The notes: generated by a model not told the origin, from the sequence alone. Positions 8,606-17,292 are shown, counted from the first letter of the stretch. The stretch: DNA of 46,493 nucleotides from Eubacteriales bacterium (GCA_029004515.1 JAQVYH010000009.1:1-46493), one strand, 5' to 3'. Made by a program: numbers and translations.

Positions 8606-8979
8606 TTTTTTGAGGAATCAGTGTCCTCACTTTCAACATTTCTCTTTGTACCCTTAAACATTGCGTCCATAATTGCATTTTTATAGTCTGCAAGTTCTAG
8701 TGGTGAGGTTAAAAGTTCTACGGTTTCCTCTGTTAGCAAGTCTTTTTTATCCTTGTTTTGTAGGTTGTAAATTAAAATGCTTTGATTTGCAAGAAGTGTT
8801 AAAAGCCACACAACCTCATCAAGTGCCATTTCAAAGTTTTCTGAATTCATCAGCTTTTCACCAAGGTTCGAAAGTCCTCCATAGCGTTTTGCAATTTCCT
8901 TTGTTGCCTTGGTGGTTAGTATTAAATCATACTCAGTACTACCAATTCTAACAGCAGATTTTCTTTCATTCTCAATCAT
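8590..8979 (-). CDS. tail assembly chaperone, G part
   Basis: 129 aa, starting MIENERKSAVRIGSTEYDL and directly following the major tail protein (one shared base). The family protein coats the tape measure during tail assembly. Near the 3' end the codons TCA AAA AAC contain the heptamer A-AAA-AAC (8605-8611), a canonical -1 slippery site. The zero-frame product ends six codons later; slipping yields a G-T fusion of about 190 aa. Position and architecture match lambda G/GT; sequence similarity to lambda is not expected. Confidence 0.88.
   Translation of the reverse strand: MIENERKSAVRIGSTEYDLILTTKATKEIAKRYGGLSNLGEKLMNSENFEMALDEVVWLLTLLANQSILIYNLQNKDKKDLLTEETVELLTSPLELADYKNAIMDAMFKGTKRNVESEDTDSSKNTKVE
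8605..8611 (-). promoter_or_regulatory. programmed -1 ribosomal frameshift site A-AAA-AAC
   Basis: In the zero frame the minus strand reads TC-A AAA AAC, the X-XXY-YYZ pattern. Slipping back one base opens a 65-codon frame with tail chaperone T-domain features. The zero-frame stop is 13 bases downstream of the heptamer (8590-8592). Confidence 0.88.
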
Positions 8980-9560
8980 TATTCAGCACCTCCGGAAGTG
9001 ATTGTCGCAAGGTTATCAAGGTAAGCTTTAGCCTCAGCCTCGGTTGTAAATGTAGCCTCTTTCTTCCACACGCCAGTAATATCGGTTAAGATTGTACCTT
9101 CTATAGTTGGTGTTTGAAAGTTAATTGCATCGCCCTTGGTTTCAAGACTTTCATTTGGAATACCGAATTTAACCTTAGTAAGCCAGATCGCTCTGTAACC
9201 ACGAGTGCCCCCGTTTACAGTTGTTGCATAGAATCCAACACCTACAAAAGCACCATCATCTTCACCTTTGGCAACTAACTCCTTGTTAGTAGTAGATCCT
9301 ATGGTTTCAAGGGTATGACCTAGCACCAGTGCTAAGGTCTCATAGCTGATGTGGTCACCGTTTAAGGTAAGTTTTCCGCTTTTAAATTCCTTAATGTTTT
9401 CTACTATTTGGTCGTCTGCATACAGTTTTCCCTCATTTATTTCGATAGACAAATCAGCCTTGATGGCTTTTGACATTACAAGTCCACCAGAATAACTGGT
9501 GCTATTTGTAGTTTCAGCAAGTTCCGAACAGATTAAATATTTAAGTCCTATTTGTGCCAT
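8979..9560 (-). CDS. phage major tail (tube) protein, phi13-like family
   Basis: 193 aa, starting MAQIGLKYLICSELAE. It has the layout of the phi13-type major tail proteins of Firmicutes phages: short N-terminal strand, VMSKAIKADLSIEINEGKLYADD near residue 28, and LYADDQIVENIKEFKSGKLT motifs, ending in a beta-rich C-terminal half with YRAIWLTKVKFGIPNES. It polymerises into the tail tube. Located between a tail completion gene and the tail chaperone, as in HK97-type genomes. Ribosome binding site GGAGGAATAAAAA precedes the ATG. Confidence 0.9.
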   Translation of the reverse strand: MAQIGLKYLICSELAETTNSTSYSGGLVMSKAIKADLSIEINEGKLYADDQIVENIKEFKSGKLTLNGDHISYETLALVLGHTLETIGSTTNKELVAKGEDDGAFVGVGFYATTVNGGTRGYRAIWLTKVKFGIPNESLETKGDAINFQTPTIEGTILTDITGVWKKEATFTTEAEAKAYLDNLATITSGGAE

Positions 9561-9563
9561 TTT

Positions 9564-9905
9564 TTATTCCTCCAATTCATATTCTTTTGCCACGTCAATA
9601 CAAAAGTTGTGATACCCGGTATCATTTTCATATCCCACATATCTGCGATCAGTAATAACAAAATCAGCCTGTAAAAGAAGTTTTACAAGCTGATTTTTTC
9701 TATTTAAATAGTTGTTCTTAGAAAAGAGTGAGAGCCTAACTTCGCTTACATCAAGCTGTGGTGAGTTATCAGCAAATACAGAAAAGCTATCCGTTAGTGG
9801 AGTAAGCACCACATACTCATTTGGAGGTGTGCCACTGAATACTCCTGTCTCTACTGATAAACCAATAGATTCAATTAAGTTGTTTAATTCTGATAATATG
9901 CTCAT
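9564..9905 (-). CDS. phage tail completion/terminator-like protein
   Basis: 113 aa, MSILSELNNLIESIGLSVETG. Small alpha/beta protein with the segment GTPPNEYVVLTPLTDSFSVFADN, resembling the head-tail joining proteins that cap the tail tube (lambda gpU-type role). Overlaps the HK97 gp10-like gene by four bases and ends three bases before the major tail gene. Function assigned from position and size. Confidence 0.7.
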   Translation of the reverse strand: MSILSELNNLIESIGLSVETGVFSGTPPNEYVVLTPLTDSFSVFADNSPQLDVSEVRLSLFSKNNYLNRKNQLVKLLLQADFVITDRRYVGYENDTGYHNFCIDVAKEYELEE

Positions 9906-10339
9906 AGGCTGTTCATCTCGCTTTCAAGCTTGTTCTTCATAGCGTTAATACAAGCGTTTTTTGTCTGTGTTTTTGCAGGCTTTAAAAATGGTTTTGGTGG
10001 CTGACCATGTTTGCCATATTCTAAGATATTTGCTATCATAGCATTACTTTTACCATCGCTACGAGGCTCTGCAAAGCCAATCTTAACATTAAAATCACCA
10101 TTTCTGTCTTGTAGTGCCGGAGTAACACCGAGAGCCTTTTCAAGTTCTCCGGTAGAGCGACTATCTTCTTTTGTGTTTTTGCCAACAACAGAAGATAGGT
10201 TGCTTTTTACCTTTGCAAGAACAACCTCAGCACCACTCTCTAAAACCTTAGGAAGTATTTCGTCCGTTTTGTCTCCAAGCCTTGATACTTTTAAAAGAAA
10301 GTCATCAGGTAGTTTAAAATCTGCTTTAGCCATCATCAC
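9902..10339 (-). CDS. HK97 gp10-like neck/tail-joining protein
   Basis: About 145 aa; GTG at 10339 or the ATGs just after it can serve as start. The segment ANILEYGKHGQPPKPFLKPAK is characteristic of HK97 gp10-type proteins, with the E-x-G...PKPFL core. These small proteins act in head-tail joining. The start overlaps the end of the head closure gene and the end overlaps the next gene by four bases. Confidence 0.82.
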   Translation of the reverse strand: MMMAKADFKLPDDFLLKVSRLGDKTDEILPKVLESGAEVVLAKVKSNLSSVVGKNTKEDSRSTGELEKALGVTPALQDRNGDFNVKIGFAEPRSDGKSNAMIANILEYGKHGQPPKPFLKPAKTQTKNACINAMKNKLESEMNSL

Positions 10340-10652
10340 TCACTCCTAATATTTCAAGATACATACCCCGATTACGGATATTTTCAATAGAGTAGATATT
10401 GTATTTAATACCACCACAAAGGATGTAGTGCTTGTTTGTGATTGTTAAGTTAGGAATTGCCCGCATTCTAAACAGAGCATTAACCTCGCTGTTTTGAGCC
10501 ATATTCAGCCACTTTTCGGTAGAGTTTTTCTGCTCAAAATATGCTCGAACTTCTGCAACTTGCGTATCTGAATTGGTAACAAATCCGTCAGCATCCTTTG
10601 TAGGCTGTGACGTTAGAATTTGTATTTGTGTGTTTAGCTTTCCAAAACTCAT
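10326..10652 (-). CDS. phage head closure protein (SPP1 gp16-like)
   Basis: 108 aa from ATG at 10652, chosen because GGAAGGTG lies just upstream; the frame is open eight codons further. MSFGKLNTQIQILTSQPTKDADGFV is the usual N-terminus of small head-tail adaptor proteins, followed by AYFEQKNSTEKW and a C-terminal YNIYSIENIRNRGMYLEI. It closes the head after packaging and forms the tail docking surface. Coupled to neighbours on both sides. Confidence 0.85.
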   Translation of the reverse strand: MSFGKLNTQIQILTSQPTKDADGFVTNSDTQVAEVRAYFEQKNSTEKWLNMAQNSEVNALFRMRAIPNLTITNKHYILCGGIKYNIYSIENIRNRGMYLEILGVSDDG

Positions 10653-10653
10653 G

Positions 10654-10962
10654 TTACACCTTCCAATCTCGGTCAAGTCGAAGTAGCATATTTACAGTGT
10701 TCCATACTTGCTGACTTGCCTGCACATTATCTGAAAAGAAACCACCCGTTGAGCCATCTCTGCTTTCATAAAAATGTGATGCAAGCATTATTACAGCTTG
10801 TTCTGTTGTGGCACGCATTGTATTTTCTGTATATGTGCCACTTGTAATATGCTGATAGCTTTCTGCATAAGAGGTAGCGGCGGTAATGTACATCACCAGA
10901 AGTTCATCGTCCTCGTTATGCTGAAGTATTAAATTTGCTTTTACCTTTTCAAGCATTGTCAT
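10654..10962 (-). CDS. head-tail connector (gp6/gp15-like) protein
   Basis: 102 aa, mostly helical: MTMLEKVKANLILQHNEDDEL, then LLVMYITAATSYAESY and ATTEQAVIMLASHFYESRDG. This is the pattern of the phage connector family (DNA packaging protein of the HK97 gp6/SPP1 gp15 type), which forms the ring below the portal. It lies immediately before the head closure gene, as expected. Confidence 0.85.
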   Translation of the reverse strand: MTMLEKVKANLILQHNEDDELLVMYITAATSYAESYQHITSGTYTENTMRATTEQAVIMLASHFYESRDGSTGGFFSDNVQASQQVWNTVNMLLRLDRDWKV

Positions 10963-10981
10963 ACATTACCGCCACCTTTCA

Positions 10982-11191
10982 TTACTCCAATTTCATAAGT
11001 CCTGCATTTTTAAGCTTAGTAAGTAGAGCATTAAAATCTGTTACCAAATCCTCAATAGTTGTTGCTGTGCTATCTGCTTGATTTAGAGCAGTAGGTAAGC
11101 CAATTAAAATGGCACCCTCTTTAATTTCGAGAGTGCCACCGATTACTGTTTTATCTCCACCTTGCTCGGTGTAATTCTTAGCGTTATACAT
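10982..11191 (-). CDS. phage head fibre protein
   Basis: 69 aa, MYNAKNYTEQGGDKTVIGG. The N-terminal EQGGDKTVIGGTLEIKEGA and the Ala/Thr-rich helix DSTATTIEDLVTDFNALLTKLK match the small head fibre family found beside major capsid genes. It probably decorates the capsid surface. It lies 13 bases after the capsid gene. Confidence rests on family recognition plus position. Confidence 0.8.
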   Translation of the reverse strand: MYNAKNYTEQGGDKTVIGGTLEIKEGAILIGLPTALNQADSTATTIEDLVTDFNALLTKLKNAGLMKLE

Positions 11192-11204
11192 AAATAACCT
11201 CCAA

Positions 11205-12395
11205 TTATGCCTTCATCTTTAGAATTTGTACTGCCTCTGGAAGAACAAGTTTTCCATCCACACGCTCTTTTGCTACAAATCCTACCATACCATTACCTGC
11301 ATAAAGTTCTTTGAGTTCTGCAAAAGAACGAGTTCCGCGATCACCAATGTTGTAGTAACTAAAATCACCAAAAGCGATAACAGGTTTCCCTGCCTCTATG
11401 GTAGGTACATAAGCTGAGGTAAGTACCTTGTATCCAAAAAGAATATCAGGTTCATTTGCTTGATTAGATGGTTGCCATAAATAGTTTCCGTTGCCGTCTT
11501 TAAGCTTTCTAATACCAGCTATTGTTTGGTCATTCATTATAAACACAGCATTTTTACGATATGGACGTTTGAGAGCATATACAAGATTTATAATTTCATC
11601 TGCTGTAATTGCTGTGGCACTTGCTGTTGTAATTCCAACTTGACCGCCACCTGTTGTAGCAAAAATACCTAGTGGCTTACCAACACCATCACCATTTAAG
11701 AATGCATCCTCTTCAGCGTTAGATAAAGCCTTAGTAAACATATCTATAATGTGATTTTCAAGCTGAAATGCATTATCATATAGTAGTTCTTCTGTTACTT
11801 TTACAGCAACGTGTAACTTATGTGCATCAAGGTTAATTTGCTCAAAGGTTGCATCCCCAAAAGTAAGTGCTTCGCCCTCATCAATCCAAGCGGCTGCTGG
11901 CTTTGATGCCGCAATGTTAATTTTACGTTCGCCGCTCGTAGTGATTCTGGTTGCAAGACCGCGGAAGATGTTTTCTTCTTCTAAACCGTCAATAAGTCTG
12001 CTATCATATTCTTCTGGAACAAGATACCCACCATCTGTATCTACACCTTCCTGCAATACATTGCTTACATTACGGAAGTTGGAACGGAGTGCTGACATCA
12101 TAGCTTTTTTGTATTCATCGGTAGCGCGTCCTGTTTTCTTTTCCTCATCTTTTCCCATAGTAGGTTTATGAGTGATAGGGGTATTAACAGGCTTTTTCAT
12201 CTCGTTTTCCATCTCTTCCATTGCCTGCATACGCTCAATTTCAAGGCCTAAATCTTTAACCTTTTGTTCCATTTCGGCATAGGCTTTGGCATCTTCACTG
12301 GAAAGCAAACCGTCTTTATCACGCTTACTTTCAACAAATGCCTTGGCACCTTCCCAAGCCTTATTACGTTTTTCTCTAAGTTCTAAAATAGTCAT
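11205..12395 (-). CDS. major capsid protein, HK97 family
   Basis: 396 aa. Residues 1 to about 95 form a charged coiled-coil delta (scaffolding) domain (MTILELREKRNKAWEGAK), normally cut away by the prohead protease. The mature part begins near VLQEGVDTDGGYLVPEEYD and shows the HK97 fold signs: GGYLVPEE, ASKPAAAWIDEGEAL, AEEDAFLNGDGVGKPLGI and the C-terminal YNIGDRGTRSFAELKELY. It lies directly after the ClpP-type protease, matching a self-scaffolding capsid. Confidence 0.95.
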   Translation of the reverse strand: MTILELREKRNKAWEGAKAFVESKRDKDGLLSSEDAKAYAEMEQKVKDLGLEIERMQAMEEMENEMKKPVNTPITHKPTMGKDEEKKTGRATDEYKKAMMSALRSNFRNVSNVLQEGVDTDGGYLVPEEYDSRLIDGLEEENIFRGLATRITTSGERKINIAASKPAAAWIDEGEALTFGDATFEQINLDAHKLHVAVKVTEELLYDNAFQLENHIIDMFTKALSNAEEDAFLNGDGVGKPLGIFATTGGGQVGITTASATAITADEIINLVYALKRPYRKNAVFIMNDQTIAGIRKLKDGNGNYLWQPSNQANEPDILFGYKVLTSAYVPTIEAGKPVIAFGDFSYYNIGDRGTRSFAELKELYAGNGMVGFVAKERVDGKLVLPEAVQILKMKA

Positions 12396-12401
12396 ATTAA
12401 A

Positions 12402-13154
12402 TTACCTCCAATTTTTTATTAGGTTAAGTCGATCCACAAGGGTATCGGCTTTAATTTTTTGTGTTTCCTCTACAGGCTTAGGTGGAATTTTGCAATGTAC
12501 TGCAAGCTTATCCATAAGAGAATTAGTTACTGCAGCTTTTGAAAACAGCATGGATACCTGTGGGATTTCCAAGTCCTCTGCAATATCTATACGTTTAATT
12601 ACATCATCAGCAAAGCCAAGTTCCACAGCTTTATTGGCATCCATCCAGGTTTCCGAATCCATAAGATGTGAAAGTTTTGTGCGAGATAGACCTGTCTTAA
12701 TCTCGTAAGCATTTATGATGCTTTCTTTTACTTCATCTAGCATAGAAATAGCTTTTTGCATTTCTGTACTATTCCCAAATGCAATGGTCATAGGGTTATG
12801 AATCATTAACATTGATACAGGAGACATTAAAACTTTTGTACCAGCCATTGCAATAACTGACGCAGCACTTGCTGCTATGCCATCAATTTTTACTGTAATG
12901 TTGCCTTTGTAGTCCATCAGCATATTGTAGATTTGAGCCGCTGCAACACAATCTCCTCCGGGAGAGTTAATCCAAACGGTAACATCACCGTTGCCACTAA
13001 ATAGTTCATCCTTAAACAGCTGTGGTGTAACATCATCATCAAACCAACTATCCTCTGCGATGGTGCCGTTTAGGAATAGCACTCGCTCCATCGTCTGTTC
13101 CTGTGTCTCCTTGTTCATAATCGTTTGATTCTTCCAATTCCAAAACTTCTTCAT
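12402..13154 (-). CDS. ClpP-type prohead maturation protease
   Basis: 250 aa from ATG at 13154, chosen for AAGGAGGAAACC upstream; 10 more codons are open before it. N-terminal MKKFWNWKNQTIMN precedes the protease core: VTVWINSPGGDCVAAAQIYN, the nucleophile segment GIAASAASVIAMAG, and the histidine in MLMIHNPMTIAFG. It cuts the capsid delta domain. The first 107 bases of the gene overlap the end of the portal gene in another frame, a long overlap even for phages. Confidence 0.92.
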   Translation of the reverse strand: MKKFWNWKNQTIMNKETQEQTMERVLFLNGTIAEDSWFDDDVTPQLFKDELFSGNGDVTVWINSPGGDCVAAAQIYNMLMDYKGNITVKIDGIAASAASVIAMAGTKVLMSPVSMLMIHNPMTIAFGNSTEMQKAISMLDEVKESIINAYEIKTGLSRTKLSHLMDSETWMDANKAVELGFADDVIKRIDIAEDLEIPQVSMLFSKAAVTNSLMDKLAVHCKIPPKPVEETQKIKADTLVDRLNLIKNWR

Positions 13155-14403
13155 TTTCGGTTTCCTCCTTTCCATTTGTAGCAAATATTCCTGCGTCAGA
13201 AAGCTTGGTCATTGCACCATTTACAAGGTACAAGTCACCACCATCTTCAGCCGAAATGCGGTCTAGATTTTCAAGTTCTCGTATATCGTTGGCACTCATC
13301 CAACCGTTCTGCCTTGCAGTTGCATAGCCATTCATACGGCTCTGATAATCACCACGCAAAAGTCCATCCACATTGAATCTAATAAAATATTTTGATTTTT
13401 CCTCTGTGGTTAAAAGAGAGCGTACCATTGCTTGCTCCCATCTTGATACCCAAGGATCGAGAGTGTATTTCACAAATTCAAGGGATTGTTGCTCAATATT
13501 AGAAAAGCTCGATTTTTCAAGGTCACCAACCATATGAGGTGGCACTCTGAAAATTCGAGCAATTTCATTGATTTGGAATTTGCGTGTCTCTAAAAATTGT
13601 GCTTGTTCTGGTGAGATAGAAATAGGTGTGTATTTCATACCTTCTTCTAAAACAGCCACCTTATGCGCATTGGAACTGCCTTGATACACCGAGTTCCAAC
13701 TTTCTTTTACTTTTTGTGGATCCTTTATAGTTCCGGGATGTTCAAGCACACCGCTTGGAGCAGCACCATTTGCAAAGAATTTAGCACCGTATTCTTCTGT
13801 TGCAATTGCAAGACCAATAGCATTCTTAGCCATAGCAATTGGCGAATAACCAACTAGTCCATCAAATCCTAGTCCGGGGATATGAAGAACATCACTTTGC
13901 TTTAGAATAACTGTGCTGCCGTTTAAAGTGGGTGCATCATCTTTACTTGTATTGTACTGATAATAAAGCTCTCCGTTATTATCTCTATCTACTGTCATCC
14001 TGTTTGGCATAAGTGGATAGAGGGCAATAACTTCACCTTTGCCATTTCTAATTATCTGTGCGTAAGCATTACCCCAAAGGAGGAGGTGCGTCATAAGCGT
14101 TTCTCGGAATATAAAAGATGTCATTTCAGGGTTAGGCTCATCGTGTAGTAGAAAATACAATGGATGTTTCACTGCTTTTTCCTTACTTCCGTTATCCGTA
14201 TATTGATAAAAATGCAGTGGCAAGCCTGCAACAGCTTCTGCAAGTATTCTCACACAAGAATATACAGCGGTCATTTGCATAGATGTTCTCTCAGTTACAA
14301 CCTTGCCACTAGTAGAGCCACCAAACAAGAAACGGTAGGCACTACCTGACGTACTGTTGGTAGGCTTATCTCTCGACCTAAAAAGTCCACTAAATATGTT
14401 CAT
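13048..14403 (-). CDS. phage portal protein, HK97 family
   Basis: 451 aa from ATG at 14403; AAGGAG lies ten bases upstream, favouring it over the GTG and TTG codons just before. Motifs: YSCVRILAEAVAGLPLHFY near residue 50, LLWGNAYAQIIRNGKGEV, DVLHIPGLGFDGLVGYSP, and RIFRVPPHMVGDLEKSS. It forms the dodecameric ring through which DNA enters. Its acidic C-terminus (EEVLELEESNDYEQ) is encoded in the overlap with the protease gene. Confidence 0.95.
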   Translation of the reverse strand: MNIFSGLFRSRDKPTNSTSGSAYRFLFGGSTSGKVVTERTSMQMTAVYSCVRILAEAVAGLPLHFYQYTDNGSKEKAVKHPLYFLLHDEPNPEMTSFIFRETLMTHLLLWGNAYAQIIRNGKGEVIALYPLMPNRMTVDRDNNGELYYQYNTSKDDAPTLNGSTVILKQSDVLHIPGLGFDGLVGYSPIAMAKNAIGLAIATEEYGAKFFANGAAPSGVLEHPGTIKDPQKVKESWNSVYQGSSNAHKVAVLEEGMKYTPISISPEQAQFLETRKFQINEIARIFRVPPHMVGDLEKSSFSNIEQQSLEFVKYTLDPWVSRWEQAMVRSLLTTEEKSKYFIRFNVDGLLRGDYQSRMNGYATARQNGWMSANDIRELENLDRISAEDGGDLYLVNGAMTKLSDAGIFATNGKEETENEEVLELEESNDYEQGDTGTDDGASAIPKRHHRRG

Positions 14404-14417
14404 CGGCAACACGCTCC

Positions 14418-16019
14418 TTAAAATACTATTAATCCTCTTGTATCATATATACTTTCACTATTATCATTACCGCAGCGGATTGCTCTGTCAAGGGCCATAA
14501 TGGTTGCAACAGCACCATCAATTTTCTCTGTGGATTTTTCTTTGTCGGGCTTGATGTTCCCAGCAGGGTCTGTTCTTATAAAAATATTATCCATCATCCA
14601 ACGAAGCACTGGATGCCCACCGTGGGCGAGCTTTTCTTCAAGGGTAAGTTTCATAAGTTCCTTTGTGGGTGGAGACATATCCTTAAAACCTTGACCAAAT
14701 GGAACTACGGTAAAGCCAAGGCCCTCAAGATTCTGTACCATTTGAACAGCACCCCAACGGTCAAAGGCAATTTCTCGTATGTTGTATTTCTCGCCAAGCT
14801 TTTCTATGAAAGTTTCAATGTATCCGTAATGTACTACATTGCCATCTGTTGTAAGTAACTGACCTTGCTGTTCCCATAAATCATAAGGCACATGGTCACG
14901 CCTTACGCGAAGGTCTATGTTATCCTCTGGAATCCAAAAATAAGGTATTACATGGTATTTGTCATCTTCATCAATTGGCGGGAATACAAGCACAAAGGCT
15001 GTAATATCTGTTGAGGATGAAAGGTCAAGTCCTCCATAGCAAACTCTACCTTCAAGCTGTTCTGGATTTACTGCAAAACTGCATTTATCCCATTTCTCCA
15101 TTGGCATCCAACGGATAGCCTGTTTTACCCATTGATTAAGTCTTAATTGACGAAAACTGTTCTCCTCAGCAGGGTTCTGCTTTGCTGATTCACAGGCAGC
15201 TTTAACCTTATCTATTCCAACAGTGATGCCGAGTGAGGGGTTAGCCTTTTTCCATACCTTAGGGTCTGTCCAATCATCCTCTTGCGCCGCACCAAAGATG
15301 ACAGGATAAAATGTTGGGTCATGCTTTCTGCCCTCAATAATATCAAGTGCCTTTTGATGCACCTCCCAACAAATACTATTTTGGTTATCTCCAGCAGTGG
15401 TAATAAGGAAATATAAAGGTTGCATTCGTGCATCACCTGAGCCTTTTGTCATAACATCAAAAAGCTTCCTATTTGGTTGAGTATGGAGTTCGTCAAACAC
15501 AACGCCGTGAGTATTAAAACCATGCTTATTGCCGACATCGGCGGAAAGCACTTGATAGATACTGCCTGTCGGCTGATAAATTAATCGCTTTTGTGAGTCA
15601 AGGATTTTCACTCTTTTAGATAGTGCAGGACACATTCTTACCATATCCGCCGCTACATTAAAAACAATGCTTGCTTGATTACGGTCTGCTGCACAACCAT
15701 AAACCTCGGCTCGTTCTTCATCATCACCACAGGTAAGTAGCAATGCAACAGCCGCCGCAAGTTCTGATTTGCCCATCTTTTTAGGAATTTCAACATAGGC
15801 TGTATTAAATTGTCTATAGCCGTTTGGCTTTAGCGTACCAAATACATCACGAATAATCTGTTCTTGCCAATCTATCAGCTCAAATGGTTTGCCTGCCCAT
15901 GTGCCTTTGGTGTGGCAGAGGCTTTCAATAAAGGTGACTGCAAAGTCTGCCATTTCTTTATCATAGACGGAGTCTGCAGTCATAAAGCGTGTTGGCTTGT
16001 ATTTATTCAATTTCCGCAA
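14418..16019 (-). CDS. phage terminase large subunit
   Basis: 533 aa from a TTG start at 16019, chosen because AAGGAGG sits eight bases upstream. ATPase domain: variant Walker A EIPKKMGKSELAA, Walker B HGVVFDELHTQ, coupling motif FLITTAGD. Nuclease domain: GGLDLSSSTDITAF and C-terminal EKIDGAVATIMALDRA, supplying the acidic metal ligands. It pumps and cuts the phage genome during packaging. Unusually, about 4.1 kb and seven genes separate it from the small subunit at 20127-20669. Confidence 0.95.
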   Translation of the reverse strand: MRKLNKYKPTRFMTADSVYDKEMADFAVTFIESLCHTKGTWAGKPFELIDWQEQIIRDVFGTLKPNGYRQFNTAYVEIPKKMGKSELAAAVALLLTCGDDEERAEVYGCAADRNQASIVFNVAADMVRMCPALSKRVKILDSQKRLIYQPTGSIYQVLSADVGNKHGFNTHGVVFDELHTQPNRKLFDVMTKGSGDARMQPLYFLITTAGDNQNSICWEVHQKALDIIEGRKHDPTFYPVIFGAAQEDDWTDPKVWKKANPSLGITVGIDKVKAACESAKQNPAEENSFRQLRLNQWVKQAIRWMPMEKWDKCSFAVNPEQLEGRVCYGGLDLSSSTDITAFVLVFPPIDEDDKYHVIPYFWIPEDNIDLRVRRDHVPYDLWEQQGQLLTTDGNVVHYGYIETFIEKLGEKYNIREIAFDRWGAVQMVQNLEGLGFTVVPFGQGFKDMSPPTKELMKLTLEEKLAHGGHPVLRWMMDNIFIRTDPAGNIKPDKEKSTEKIDGAVATIMALDRAIRCGNDNSESIYDTRGLIVF

Positions 16020-16136
16020 TTGCTGCACCTCCTTCAAAAACGCATAAAAAATAGCCGCCGGCATAGACCGCGACTTCTAGTATACGAGGAACAGCCCTAT
16101 TTGGGGGCCGTCCTATGGAATATTTAATTCTATGAG

Positions 16137-16376
16137 CTAATTATGCTCATTTAGCAAAATACTAAGTGCAATGCTCGCTTCTTCGCTGGTGGCTTCAATA
16201 TCCCAACCTCTGTCATAGTTTGCGATAATCTCACCATCTAGCTTTAAGGTGAGCTTGCTGATTTTGCCTCCGTTGATACCAAACTCGCTACCTTCTTCGT
16301 AGGACTTAATCCAGTAATGAACAACCTTATATCCGCCGCATTTCTTAGGTATTCCGACGGTTCCTTCTTTCCACAT
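16137..16376 (-). CDS. small phage protein (DUF7678-like)
   Basis: 79 aa, MWKEGTVGIPKKCGGYKVVHYW. Compact alpha/beta, with YDRGWDIEATSEEASIALSILL near the C-terminus. I believe it belongs to a small uncharacterised family common in Firmicutes prophages (DUF7678), but this is from memory. Located with other small accessory proteins between the terminase subunits; role unknown. Confidence 0.65.
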   Translation of the reverse strand: MWKEGTVGIPKKCGGYKVVHYWIKSYEEGSEFGINGGKISKLTLKLDGEIIANYDRGWDIEATSEEASIALSILLNEHN

Positions 16377-16379
16377 GAT

Positions 16380-16748
16380 TTAGACCTCCTTTGCGCTGAA
16401 CTTAATTGCTGGAATGCGAGTTTTCTTTCCAGTGAAAACGTCAGTGTGTCTTGAATTAACCTCTGTAAGTCCTGCCATTTGATATCCGTGCCTTTGAAAC
16501 GCTGCAAGGGTTTCTATAAGGCTTGCAAAAGTGCTAGAAATCGTAAACTCAACAATTCCGTTTTCCCTGAGGCAGTTTACAATGTCCTCAATCTCGCTTT
16601 CCCAAATGCACTCGTTAAAGTCGATTTTATCGTTTCCGGAGTCTATGCTCTCTCTGTATGCCCAGAATAGTGTTGGGTTAATACCTTCGGCTCTTAAGTC
16701 CTTGACCTTGTTTTCAATTGCCTGTTCAAAAATTTCAATTTTCTTCAT
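16380..16748 (-). CDS. small phage protein, unknown (DUF7698-like)
   Basis: 122 aa, MKKIEIFEQAIENKVKDLRAEG. The segment LRENGIVEFTISSTFASLIETLAAFQRHGY and the end RIPAIKFSAKEV suggest a small alpha/beta protein. It is preceded by GGAGGAATTC and by promoter cassette A (16796-16824). Probably co-transcribed with the DUF7678-like gene three bases downstream. Function unknown; the DUF name is tentative. Confidence 0.65.
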   Translation of the reverse strand: MKKIEIFEQAIENKVKDLRAEGINPTLFWAYRESIDSGNDKIDFNECIWESEIEDIVNCLRENGIVEFTISSTFASLIETLAAFQRHGYQMAGLTEVNSRHTDVFTGKKTRIPAIKFSAKEV

Positions 16749-16795
16749 TATGAATTCCTCCTTAATTCTTGAGGTTTGCCCCTTTGGTAGTACAC

Positions 16796-16824
16796 ATATT
16801 ACCTCTAAAAGGACATATTATCAA
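16796..16824 (-). promoter_or_regulatory. promoter cassette, copy A
   Basis: Minus-strand TTGATA (16819-16824), 17-base spacer, TAATAT (16796-16801). It shares AATGACTTGATA, the spacer end TTAGAGG, TAATATGTG and the downstream ACTACCAAA with copy B at 17986-18014. It probably drives the 122 aa gene. Confidence 0.75.
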
Positions 16825-16876
16825 GTCATTTTCTGATAATAAACCACACAAAAACATAGGTGGAAAACTGTGTATA

Positions 16877-17059
16877 TTACAGAATGCTTTCACCCGTCAA
16901 AATGAAGTGAACGTATTCCTTGCGATGCTCTTCAATGAAGATGACAAGCTCATAAAAGTTCATATCGTTTGCTATTCGCTGAACTGCGAGGGTGTCAAAC
17001 ATATTTGTAAGTCCCGTAGCTCTGACAGCAAGGATTTGCTCCTTGATTATATCAGTCAT
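16877..17059 (-). CDS. DUF5049-like small phage protein
   Basis: 60 aa, starting MTDIIKEQILAVRATGLTN and ending EHRKEYVHFILTGES. The pattern I-x-x-QI-x-x-R...TNMFD...V-x-x-IA...F-x-EL-x-x-FI fits the DUF5049 family of short prophage proteins. It overlaps the DUF4314-like gene by four bases. No function is known. Confidence 0.75.
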   Translation of the reverse strand: MTDIIKEQILAVRATGLTNMFDTLAVQRIANDMNFYELVIFIEEHRKEYVHFILTGESIL

Positions 17060-17292
17060 TCTTCGTCCGTCACCTTTCTGCAGGAATCCTCACCATATAC
17101 AATACCAAGGGAAGAGCCGCAGTCCCAACTCACATGGGTTGTTCCCAAATCGTCAATGCTTTGTACGGTTCCTTTTGAACCAGGAAATAGCTGTGTGTTG
17201 TATGGATCGTCCATATGCAAGAGTTCAACTCTTGTTCCTTTCGGAAAGCGTTCTCTTAAGGTCTTAAGAGCTTCTTTTGAAATAGTATACAT
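17056..17292 (-). CDS. DUF4314-like small phage protein
   Basis: 78 aa, MYTISKEALKTLRERFPKGTR. The segment PGSKGTVQSIDDLGTTHVSWDCGS is the SH3-like core of DUF4314 proteins, found beside DUF5049 genes in prophages. It is coupled to both neighbours (one shared base upstream, four downstream). Function unknown. Confidence 0.78.
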   Translation of the reverse strand: MYTISKEALKTLRERFPKGTRVELLHMDDPYNTQLFPGSKGTVQSIDDLGTTHVSWDCGSSLGIVYGEDSCRKVTDEE

